Shown piece after piece: positions 5,748 to 13,800 of a stretch of 15,507 bases of DNA. The DNA is taken from the NCBI GenBank assembly GCA_963581185.1, contig CAUZOB010000119.1, forward strand, positions 1 to 15,507, written 5' to 3'. The DNA is from SAT2750 sp963581185. GTDB taxonomy: Bacteria; Planctomycetota; Planctomycetia; Pirellulales; Pirellulaceae. The first letter of the stretch is position 1, and the number at the start of each line of letters is the position of its first letter. The position numbers and the translations under genes are program-made. The notes beneath the pieces are model-generated. The model saw only the letters and a list, made by a program, of their open reading frames with translations, did no database searches and was not told the DNA's origin.

Positions 5748-8720
5748 CTACTTCTTTTTCTGGCTCATCAGGAAGGCCAGTAGATCGGCAGCCTGCTGGA
5801 TGGTCATATCTTTCAGCTGCAGGTCGGGCATCAGCGACTTGGGTTGTCGTACCAGCAGGTCAATCTGGTTACTGGCAATGCTGACTTCCTTGGCATCTGT
5901 CGTGACCAACACGACCTGCTCGCTGGTCTTGCTTTTCAGCAGCCCGGTCATGATTCGGCCGTCGACGGTCTCCACGATGTAGGAACTGAATTTTGGGTCA
6001 ATCGTGCGCGAGGGATGGAGAATGCTCTCGAGGATCTTCTCTTTTTTCAATCGCGTGCCGATATCTGCCAAGTCGGGCCCGACCTGTTTACCAACGTCGT
6101 TCAAACGGTGGCAATTACGGCACTGCATCGTGACGCCGAGGGTATACAGCTCACGTCCTCTTTGAACGCTGCCTCGGGCGGACAGGATTTCGGCGGGATT
6201 GATGATCTCACCAAGTCGGGCGATTCTCTCATCGGCCGGCAGGAAACGATCGAAGAGGTCGCGTATATGAAGTGGCCTGTCCTTGAGCAACGGGCTCAGC
6301 ACGCCCGCCTCGAGTGGCCGCTGCTGGATCGCCAGCGAAAGGGCCAGGGCGCCGGAGGTGTCGTTAAGCAGACTGTCGGCGAGCGTTGCGCGCGTTGCTG
6401 CGTCGGTCGCTGAATCGACAAACTGGTTGCTTTGCCGCAGCATCTCCGCCCGCTGGGCGATCCGCGGTGCCACGTCGTCTGGCGGATCCATCTGCTGGAT
6501 CCAGTCGCGTAGCAGGTCCACGCCTGCTGAGTCGACCAGGCTGGGCCCGATCTGCGGCATCCGTCCCTTGCCGGTCTTGGCCATTCGGTAAAGCAGCACG
6601 GAGCCGAGTGCATCGTGAGGGGCCACAATGCGTGCGTTCTGGATCAGGAAATTCCCCTGGGATGGCCGCGTTCCAAGCAGCAGCGATGCTTCCAGACTGG
6701 TAGTAAATCGCACATCAAAGTGTGCTGTGCCACCGCCCCCCGGCATGTGACAGTGGGCACAGTTGGTGAACAGGTAGCTGCGGACACGGGCCTCGGTTTC
6801 GGCCGCTACGTCATAAGGATTGACCAGCGAGGGGAGATTGTCCCAGCTGTCGCGAGCTGGAGCCGGATCGGATCCAGCAGCATTGGCCAGCTCTGTCCAC
6901 TCGATCAGGCCGCGATGGTGCAGCCAGTCCAATTGAGAGAGGCTGCCTGCCGAGGCTGTGCTGCGTGGGTGATTCAGCTGGGCAGGCAGAAAGCCGATCA
7001 GCTGGCCATGCCGGGCATTGTGGCAGGTCTGGCATTCTGCACGGCTGTGGAATCGCCAGCTGTACTGGAAACTGCCCTCGACAGACTGCTTGTCGGTGAC
7101 CGTGATCGACTGGCGTTGGCCAGCGGCAGAGACCAGCTGAGCATCTGTCTGTTCGTCATTCCAGGCATAGCTGAAAGCGTCCCATTGGCCACCCTGGTAG
7201 ACCAGTAGCTGGGTTTCCATGATGCGACGTGTTGCCGGCTGAGCGAGGTCCAGTGGCAGCGAGAGTGTCTTGGCCAGGACGGTTCCACTTGGAAAGGAGA
7301 AGCTTCCCTTGGCCAGCGTAATCCGCTGGCCGCCAGGTACGGCCGCCAGGTAGCTGGCGGTGGCATGGTCGGACCACTGCGGCGCGGCCACGCTGAAGTC
7401 AACCACGCCGGGGGCGGGAGCGAGTTCGGCGACGGATGAAAAAAGGCCCGTTTCGCTGAGTAACTGGGGGAAGTCGCTGTTCTGGTGGCGGTCCGGGTTT
7501 TCGCTGAGTTGATAGATGCCGCCGGCGTAATCGAGGACATAGAAATTGTCATGACGATCACGGCCGAAGGCGATGATTGCCAGCGTGCTGTCGGCAATTT
7601 CCTCATTCCAGGTTACTTCGCCAGCCTTGGTCCGTAGCCCCCAGATTTTTCCGGTGACATAATCGCCGTAGATATAGGCGCCCGAGAGAGCTTTGAGCTG
7701 TTTGTCGCGGTAGACATGACCGCCGGTGACAGACTTGGAGACGACATGCGAGTGGCTGGCTGCGGGTGGCAGGATAGCGCCCGGTCCCGGCTCGATCTCG
7801 CCCCGCACCGGTTGCGGGCCCTCCATCACGCTCCAACCGTAGTTGCCGCCGCGCTGGACGCTGTAGACCATTTCGTACAGCTCCCAGCCGACATCACCGA
7901 TCCAGAGTTCGCCTGTCTTCTCGTTAAAACTCATCTTCCATGGATTGCGGAAACCAAAGGCCCAGATTTCTGGCCTGGCACCGTCGATGTCGACAAATGG
8001 ATTGTCAGCCGGGACCTGGTAGGCGACGCTGTCATCCCGCGGATGGACGTCGATTCGTAGCAGGCAGGAGAGCAGGTCATTGACCCCCTGCCCTGTGGCG
8101 AGTCCATCGGGTGGGCGAGGTGGAGCCCCGTCGCCGGTTGTGATGTAAAGAAAACCGTCGGGACCGAATTTCAGGCAGCCGCCGTTGTGGCCTCCCGATT
8201 TCCAGCGGATCAGTTGTTTCTCAGTTCCTGCATCGATGGTCGGTGGCTCGGTGTCGGACATCTCAAAGCGTGAGACGACCGTTCCGTCGGCTGCATCACC
8301 GGCAACGATGTAGCAGATATAGCAGTAGCGGTTGTTGTCGAAGTCAGGGTCGAATGCGAGGCCATAGACAGCATTGACCGCTCCAATTTCGGCGGGTAAG
8401 TCGATGACCAGGTCGGGCGCGGCGGTATTTTGGGTTGGATCCGTCGTGCCGCGGGAGGGCAGGAAGGAATAGATCTGGCCTGCCCGCTCTGCCAGAAAAA
8501 TGCGGTCGCTGTCGTCCTGGTGAGTCAGGATGACAGGCTCTTTGAAGCTGAATTGAGGGAAAACACGTTCCACGACATACGGCAAAGGCGGTTCGGGGGA
8601 TCCGATCAATCGCGACGTTGTCCAGTCGGCTCGCAAGGTGGGCTCGTCGGCGGCCACTTGGAGCGTGGTGATGGGTGCCAGGTAGAGTGCCAGAAATAGC
8701 AGGACAAGTGGGCGCTGCAT
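5748..8720 (-). CDS. PQQ-dependent sugar dehydrogenase fused to tri-haem cytochrome c domains
   Basis: This is a 990-residue exported protein: signal peptide (1-24), a six-bladed glucose/sorbosone dehydrogenase domain (about 40-405), a middle domain like the SO2930-type dihaem cytochromes (about 415-745), and a C-terminal planctomycete haem-binding domain (about 845-990). In the first domain, GGHNGG (His178), GFRNPWK (Arg258) and GGNYGW (291-296) match catalytic and PQQ-contact positions of soluble glucose dehydrogenase. Haem motifs CxxCH are at 563-567, 654-658 and 867-871. The likely role is periplasmic oxidation of an aldose, with electrons passed through three haems to the respiratory chain; the sugar is unknown. 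The frame extends upstream to 8858, but the ATG at 8720 is chosen because it opens a proper signal peptide and has GAAGGA 9 bases upstream. Confidence 0.9.
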   Translation of the reverse strand: MQRPLVLLFLALYLAPITTLQVAADEPTLRADWTTSRLIGSPEPPLPYVVERVFPQFSFKEPVILTHQDDSDRIFLAERAGQIYSFLPSRGTTDPTQNTAAPDLVIDLPAEIGAVNAVYGLAFDPDFDNNRYCYICYIVAGDAADGTVVSRFEMSDTEPPTIDAGTEKQLIRWKSGGHNGGCLKFGPDGFLYITTGDGAPPRPPDGLATGQGVNDLLSCLLRIDVHPRDDSVAYQVPADNPFVDIDGARPEIWAFGFRNPWKMSFNEKTGELWIGDVGWELYEMVYSVQRGGNYGWSVMEGPQPVRGEIEPGPGAILPPAASHSHVVSKSVTGGHVYRDKQLKALSGAYIYGDYVTGKIWGLRTKAGEVTWNEEIADSTLAIIAFGRDRHDNFYVLDYAGGIYQLSENPDRHQNSDFPQLLSETGLFSSVAELAPAPGVVDFSVAAPQWSDHATASYLAAVPGGQRITLAKGSFSFPSGTVLAKTLSLPLDLAQPATRRIMETQLLVYQGGQWDAFSYAWNDEQTDAQLVSAAGQRQSITVTDKQSVEGSFQYSWRFHSRAECQTCHNARHGQLIGFLPAQLNHPRSTASAGSLSQLDWLHHRGLIEWTELANAAGSDPAPARDSWDNLPSLVNPYDVAAETEARVRSYLFTNCAHCHMPGGGGTAHFDVRFTTSLEASLLLGTRPSQGNFLIQNARIVAPHDALGSVLLYRMAKTGKGRMPQIGPSLVDSAGVDLLRDWIQQMDPPDDVAPRIAQRAEMLRQSNQFVDSATDAATRATLADSLLNDTSGALALSLAIQQRPLEAGVLSPLLKDRPLHIRDLFDRFLPADERIARLGEIINPAEILSARGSVQRGRELYTLGVTMQCRNCHRLNDVGKQVGPDLADIGTRLKKEKILESILHPSRTIDPKFSSYIVETVDGRIMTGLLKSKTSEQVVLVTTDAKEVSIASNQIDLLVRQPKSLMPDLQLKDMTIQQAADLLAFLMSQKKK

Positions 8721-8729
8721 CGTGATAAG

Positions 8730-8735
8730 TCCTTC
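8730..8735 (-). promoter_or_regulatory. Ribosome binding site of the sugar dehydrogenase gene
   Basis: Minus-strand GAAGGA lies 9 bases before the ATG at 8720. It decides this start over the upstream in-frame ATG at 8858, whose extra 46 residues do not look like a signal peptide. Confidence 0.65.
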
Positions 8736-8768
8736 AGCCAGGGCGAAGACGAGGCGATCTGAATGTTT

Positions 8769-8805
8769 GGCTGGTATTGTGCCAGCCCAGCCCCGCGCGC
8801 AGCAA
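8769..8805 (-). promoter_or_regulatory. Promoter candidate with overlapping dyad (operator-like)
   Basis: On the minus strand, TTGCTG (8800-8805) and CACAAT (8776-8781) are 18 bases apart, giving a predicted transcript start about 50 bases before the dehydrogenase ATG. The -10 candidate sits in the centre of a dyad, GGCTGG-N7-CCAGCC (8769-8787). A dyad over a -10 element is a common arrangement for a repressor site. The promoter match is modest, so this is a hypothesis. Confidence 0.3.
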
Positions 8806-8868
8806 CCCCCTGTGTATTTTGCTGCCTTTGGCAACAGGAAGGTGGTCGTGGGCCTCAAAACGGGTTTG

Positions 8869-8918
8869 CCGACTCCCGATGAGAGTCGGATACAACCCTG
8901 CTGCCTTCGTCAGCAGGG
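8869..8918. repeat. Two adjacent perfect stem-loops
   Basis: CCGACTC (8869-8875) pairs with GAGTCGG (8883-8889) around a 7-base loop. Six bases later CCCTGCTG (8896-8903) pairs with CAGCAGGG (8911-8918), also around a 7-base loop. Neither is followed by a T-run on either strand, and both lie upstream of both flanking genes, so they are unlikely to be simple terminators. Confidence 0.7.
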
Positions 8919-9265
8919 CGATGATTGTGACTGTATGAGCGGGTACAGCTCCCGGTTTGGCAAGCTGGAGAACCAAGGCATTCTGGGGCCATGCTGTACC
9001 GGGACTGATCACGGAAAAGTGGAAACAAGTCACGAGTTATTGGTAAGCATTGCCGATTAATTGGAGTATTCCGAGAATTCCGGGAGTACCGGTTCTGCGC
9101 TTTGTGCCGGACCGACAGTTGATGACGAATAACCGGAATGATCCGACTTTGACCTCTCACGGTAGTTAGCAAGCGGATGAAAGGCCAACGATGGCAGCAG
9201 GATCCATGAGCCGACTATCCACCAATTCGCACAACATGATTACCATGTGCCGCGGGGTAGCTGTA

Positions 9266-10597
9266 ATGAGAAAACTGAGGTACTGGACCTGGTGTCTGGC
9301 AGTTGGGCTGTTGTTTACGACGGTCTTTCCTGTGGGCGCACAGCAGGTCGAGAAAACGTCTGACGAGCCTGCTGGCGTCGAGGTCAGCGTCACGGCTGAT
9401 GATGAGGCTGCAATCGAGCTGTCATTGACAGACGAGCCCTCTGACAGCCCTGCGGCTGAAGTCACGATTAGTTCTGACGCTCCGACCGCCGTTGCCTATC
9501 CAGATCAGCCGGTACGCCAGATGATCCAGGGTGTTCGCAGCGGCATTGCCGAGCAACTTGGGCTCGATGGTGCAGCACCTGGCCACCGCGTGATGGGTGG
9601 ATTGGGCACGGGAGCCTTTAAGCAGCGGATGGATGCTCCGCTGGCGAGAGTCATGCCCGCCGGCCTGGCCAACTGCTGTCGACCCCGCTGGTTTGATGTC
9701 CGCCTGGAAGCGATGAACTTGCAGCGGGACGCTGTTGGCCGCAACACGAATTTCACCAGCGACGGAATTCTCGGCCCGATCGTGCTGGGTGTGGACGACC
9801 TCGAGTTCGACAAGGAGCTGGGAATGAAGTTTTCCGCGGCTCGCCAGCTGTTTGGTGCCAACAGCCTCGAGTTCACCTACTTCGGGCTCTTCAATTTTGA
9901 CAGCGTGAGTGCTGTCAACAGTCCGACAAACAACCTCTATTCCGTCTTCAGTAACTTTGGCATCGATCCGTTTGGCGGATTCGGGGAGACCGACCAGGCC
10001 AGCCGACACACGCTTTCCTACTCTTCATCGATTGATAGTGTCGAGTTGTTTATTCGACGCAGCTGGGCTGAGCCGGAATGTCGCTGGCAGGGTTCCTGGC
10101 ACGCCGGCGTCCGCTTTGTCTACTTGCTGGAGGACTTCCGGCACACGACCAGGAGCGACCTCAACAACAGCTCGCTGGACTACAGGGTCAAGACTCGTAA
10201 CAGCATGGTCGGCTTCCAGTTGGGTGCCGATCTCTGGTGGTGCACGGCATCCGGCATTCGCTTCGGTGCCGAGGTCAAGGCGGGTGTTTACGGTAACCGG
10301 GCAGAACAGGATTCGATCATCGACGCCACCTCGATCACCACGCCGTTGATTGATCACCTGGAGAGCAAGCGAGTGTCGGTCGTGGTGGAAACAGGGGCTA
10401 TGGCAACCTGGCAGATCGACCAGAACTGGAATCTACGCGGCGGTTACCAGATCGTCTTCCTGGGAGGCGTGGCACTGGGAGCTGAGAACTTCAACACGGA
10501 ACCGCCATTTGTTGGATTGGGACGGCCGCCCATCCTGGTGGACAATGGTGAGGCCTTGTATCACGGCTTTACGGTAGGAGCGGAATTTACCTGGTAG
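9266..10597 (+). CDS. BBP7 family outer-membrane beta-barrel protein
   Basis: This is a 443-residue protein. Residues 1-25 form a signal peptide (basic MRKLR start, hydrophobic core, likely cleavage after VGA). An acidic linker (about 26-75) follows. The rest alternates short amphipathic beta strands with polar loops and aromatic girdle residues, and ends FTVGAEFTW; a terminal aromatic is typical of outer-membrane barrels. The pattern matches the planctomycete BBP7 (DUF1551) putative porin family, including the opening RWFDVRLEAMNL and the repeated GFQLGADLWW-type strands. Function is unknown beyond a presumed pore or surface role. The frame extends to an ATG at 9191, but the ATG at 9266 is chosen because it starts the signal peptide. 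The ribosome site (GGGG about 9 bases upstream) is weak. The next gene follows on the same strand after 271 bp. Confidence 0.82.
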   Translation: MRKLRYWTWCLAVGLLFTTVFPVGAQQVEKTSDEPAGVEVSVTADDEAAIELSLTDEPSDSPAAEVTISSDAPTAVAYPDQPVRQMIQGVRSGIAEQLGLDGAAPGHRVMGGLGTGAFKQRMDAPLARVMPAGLANCCRPRWFDVRLEAMNLQRDAVGRNTNFTSDGILGPIVLGVDDLEFDKELGMKFSAARQLFGANSLEFTYFGLFNFDSVSAVNSPTNNLYSVFSNFGIDPFGGFGETDQASRHTLSYSSSIDSVELFIRRSWAEPECRWQGSWHAGVRFVYLLEDFRHTTRSDLNNSSLDYRVKTRNSMVGFQLGADLWWCTASGIRFGAEVKAGVYGNRAEQDSIIDATSITTPLIDHLESKRVSVVVETGAMATWQIDQNWNLRGGYQIVFLGGVALGAENFNTEPPFVGLGRPPILVDNGEALYHGFTVGAEFTW

Positions 10598-10620
10598 GGA
10601 GCGATTGGACAGCGCGTGGT

Positions 10621-10639
10621 CGGGCCGCCCACTGGCCCG
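10621..10639 (+). terminator. GC-rich stem-loop after the BBP7 gene
   Basis: CGGGCC (10621-10626) pairs with GGCCCG (10634-10639) around a 7-base loop, 23 bases after the BBP7 stop. There is no T-run, so it is only a weak terminator candidate. Confidence 0.3.
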
Positions 10640-10770
10640 CCACCGGACACACACACGAACAGACGTATTGGATGCAGTGAGGAGCAGCCAGATGGCCAGG
10701 ATGAGCCAAAAAGGGACACGGATGTCCGCTGGTTGCACTTCGTTGAAAAGGACAAGAACAAGCAAATTCG

Positions 10771-10798
10771 TTGACACGGTTTTGCTGATGTTTAACTT
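10771..10798 (+). promoter_or_regulatory. Sigma70-like promoter candidate for the M36 peptidase gene
   Basis: A perfect TTGACA (10771-10776) is followed after 16 bases by TAACTT (10793-10798), a 3/6 match to the -10 consensus. This predicts a transcript start near 10805 and a leader of about 64 bases before the GTG. The rest of the 271-bp gap (10598-10868) shows only the weak stem-loop after BBP7. Confidence 0.4.
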
Positions 10799-10854
10799 GT
10801 AGTTGAGGCAATTGCCATCCCATCGAGCGGGCCCTGGCAAGGGGCTTCGCAGAG

Positions 10855-10859
10855 AAAGG
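10855..10859 (+). promoter_or_regulatory. Ribosome binding site of the GTG-started M36 gene
   Basis: AAAGG, within GAGAAAGGT, lies 9 bases before the GTG at 10869. An in-frame TAA at 10860-10862 rules out any start further upstream, so this site fixes the start. Confidence 0.7.
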
Positions 10860-10868
10860 TAAGCTGTC

Positions 10869-13800
10869 GTGAATTCACGAAAACAAGCCAAGCAGCGACG
10901 TAATCGCAATCGGAGCCGGCAACTTCGAAAACCGACTCTGGGAGTGGAGCGCCGGGCCAGTTTCGAGACGCTGGAACAGCGGATGCTGTTGGCCGCAGAT
11001 TTTGGTGTTGATGGCGGTGGACAGGTCGATACCGACTCACATTTGCCGGATGTCCAATCTCTGATTGCCTCGAATTATGTGCTGCCCTCTATTTTCGAAG
11101 GCAGCCAGGGTCATCTTTCTGGTTCAGTGGCTGGTGGTACACCACGTGATATCGCGGTTGACTACCTGGAATCGAATGCGGGTGATTTTGGGTTGTCGTC
11201 CAGTGATTTCGACAGCTTCCGCGTTTCGAAGGAATATGAGACGACTCACACCCGTGTTACCCACGTGGTGTTGCAGCAGACACATAACGGCCTGGATGTT
11301 CAAAACGCTATTGCGATGGTCCACGTCGACAACGATGGGCGAATTGTCGCCGCATCAAGTGCTTTTGTGAGTGGCCTGAGCGATGATCCGAGTATCACGA
11401 GTTTTTCACCGACTTTGAGTGCCAGCCAGGCAGTCCAGCAGATGGCCGGTGATTTCGGGCTTACCTTGACCTCGTCGCCGAATGTGATCGGACAGCAAGG
11501 GACACTGGATCAAGCCACATCACTGAGTAATGCAGGTATTTCACTCTACAGCATTCCTGCCAAGCTGCATTACGTCGCACAAGGCGATGGCGGCGTGGCT
11601 TTGTCCTGGTCGTTGATGGTAGCAACGCAAGGCCAAGAGCATTTCTACATGGCCAGCATCGACGCCAGCGACGGTTCGGTCAATTATGCAAATGACCTGG
11701 TCAATAATGCGCGTTACAACGTCTTTGCCAAACCAACCATTGACCCTGATGATAATGCCCAGTCGGTCGTTGTTGATCCTGCCGACGCAGTAGCCTCACC
11801 TTGGGGATGGCACGATACGAATGGCCTGGAAGGCCCGGAATTCACCGACACCCGTGGCAACAACGTCTTTGTCCAGGTTGGTTCGATCGGGAACGCGCCC
11901 ACCGTCAATGGGGCACGGGCTCAGGGTGGCGAAGACCTGGAGTTCCTCACGGCCCATGATCCGTTGAGCATCTACTCGACTCCGGAAAACCAGGATGTTG
12001 GTACCACGAACGCTTTTTACTGGGCCAACCTTTGGCATGATGTCCTGGTTGGGTACGGTTTTGATGAAGCGGCCGGTAACTTCCAGGGCAATAACTATTC
12101 TGGACAAGGAGAAGCTGGCGATCATGTGATCATCGAGATCCAGGATCCGGACGTGATCTGTAACGGCGTTAACCTGACCGTTCCTGAAGGACTTCCGATA
12201 CCAACGTCACCTTTCATTCAGTTGGGTTTTTGTGACGCTGCAGTTCCACAGCGAGATGGTGCTCTTGATCAAACGCTGATCGTCCATGAATTGACCCATG
12301 GACTTCACGAGCGATTGGTTGCTGGTCCGGTGAATCCGGACGGAAGTACGATCGACGATCAAATTGGTGGTATGGGTGAAGGCTGGTCTGACTGGTTTAG
12401 TTTAATGTTCACCCAGGACATTAACGACGACGCCGATACTCCGCGGACTGTGGGAGCATATTACATCAACGATGAGGCTGGATTCCGTCGCAATCCGTAC
12501 AGCTATGATCTCTCAATTAATCCGATCACGCTCGATAACTTCAACGCTCAAGACGATCCGGTGACGTTGGTCCCAAACAACCAGGTTCACCAGTCGGGTG
12601 AGATTTGGGCCTCGATATTATGGGACTTGAACTGGAACCTGATTGAGGAATATGGCGGTAAGGAAGTCGCCTTCAATTCTGATCTCTCTCAGGCGGTTGG
12701 TAAGAATGGTAATCCGAATATCTTTGGCGGCAACGTGATAGGCCCGGACGTGCTGGACCTGACGACCGGGGCAAATAACCTGGCGATGCAGCTGGTGATT
12801 GATGGCATGAAGATGACAACCATCGCACCGCGATTTTCCGACGCTCGCGACTCAATCCTGGCCGCTGACGTGGCATTGACAGGGGGTGTCAACCACGGTG
12901 TCATCTGGGAGACGTTTGCCCGGCGTGGACTCGGTGTGAGTGCGTTTTCTGGGGTGACCACGGTGGACCCAAATGTCAACTCAGCCTATGACCTCCCCTC
13001 CACTCCCGCTGACCTCGCAGGCACCGTGTTCCTGGACGCAGATGAAGATGGAACCCGGGATACGAATGAGATCGTTCTGGAAGGAGCCGTGGTTTTTCTC
13101 GATCTCAACGAGAATGGAACACGTGAACTTCTCGAGCCGACCGAGATTACTGATGAAAATGGTGATTACCAGTTCGTCATGTACGTAGGCGGCAATTTCA
13201 ACATCCGCATCCTGCCGTTCGGCGAGGGTTTCCTGCAGACTCTGCCAGATCCGACGCAGATTCCCGGCGGACCGATCAATGACGGTGGCTATCATGTCTC
13301 GGTGGCGCTCGGTAATTCGGCCTCTGGCCTCGACTTTGGCTTTGCCCCGGCAGATCTATCGTTGGGTATTTTTGGCACGAAATTCCATGATGTCGGAAGT
13401 CCGCCAAACGGTGTTCAGGATGCAGGTGAGGAAGGTCTGGGAGGAGTCTGGGTCTATGTCGACCTGGATGGCGATGATCGGATTGATTTTGGTGAACCTG
13501 CGGCAGTGACCAAGTCAGACGGCAGTTATGCGATCGATTTCCATGAACCCGGCCAGTACACGGTTCGTGAAGTTGTGGATCCGGGTTGGGTGCAAACGGC
13601 TCCAGTGAGTGGCGAGCATTCCATTGAGATTTTCGCGGGACTTCCGGTCGTTGGTATCAACTTTGGTAACCAGGCACAGGATGACTATGGTGATGCTCCG
13701 GCTCCCTATCCCTCGCTCCAGGCGGACAACGGTGCGGTGCATGGCATCTTGCCAGGATTCGGGATGGGTACCTCGCCGGATGCAGACATTGATGCGTTCA

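Larger units (their letters stand above)
8721..9265. other. Divergent intergenic region, no convincing gene
   Basis: This 545-bp stretch separates the leftward dehydrogenase gene from the rightward BBP7 gene. It contains the dehydrogenase promoter candidate, two adjacent stem-loops (8869-8918), and a loose inverted repeat GGTACAGC (8942-8949) with GCTGTACC (8993-9000). Short open frames occur on both strands, but they match no family I know and overlap the stem-loops. From about 9000 to 9265 I see no clear promoter or other signal for the BBP7 gene. Confidence 0.6.

Noticed and set aside
5844..7208. Several plus-strand frames of 100-200 codons
   Set aside because: All are antisense to the cytochrome part of the sugar dehydrogenase, whose CxxCH motifs show that the minus strand is coding.
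8721..8858. N-terminal extension of the sugar dehydrogenase to an upstream ATG
   Set aside because: The 46 extra residues precede a good signal peptide that would then be internal, and a ribosome site fits the ATG at 8720.
8722..9060. A 112-codon plus-strand frame in the divergent spacer
   Set aside because: No recognisable domain or ribosome site, and it runs through both perfect stem-loops and the candidate promoter of the opposite gene.
9191..9265. N-terminal extension of the BBP7 protein
   Set aside because: The extra 25 residues would bury the signal peptide that begins at the ATG at 9266.
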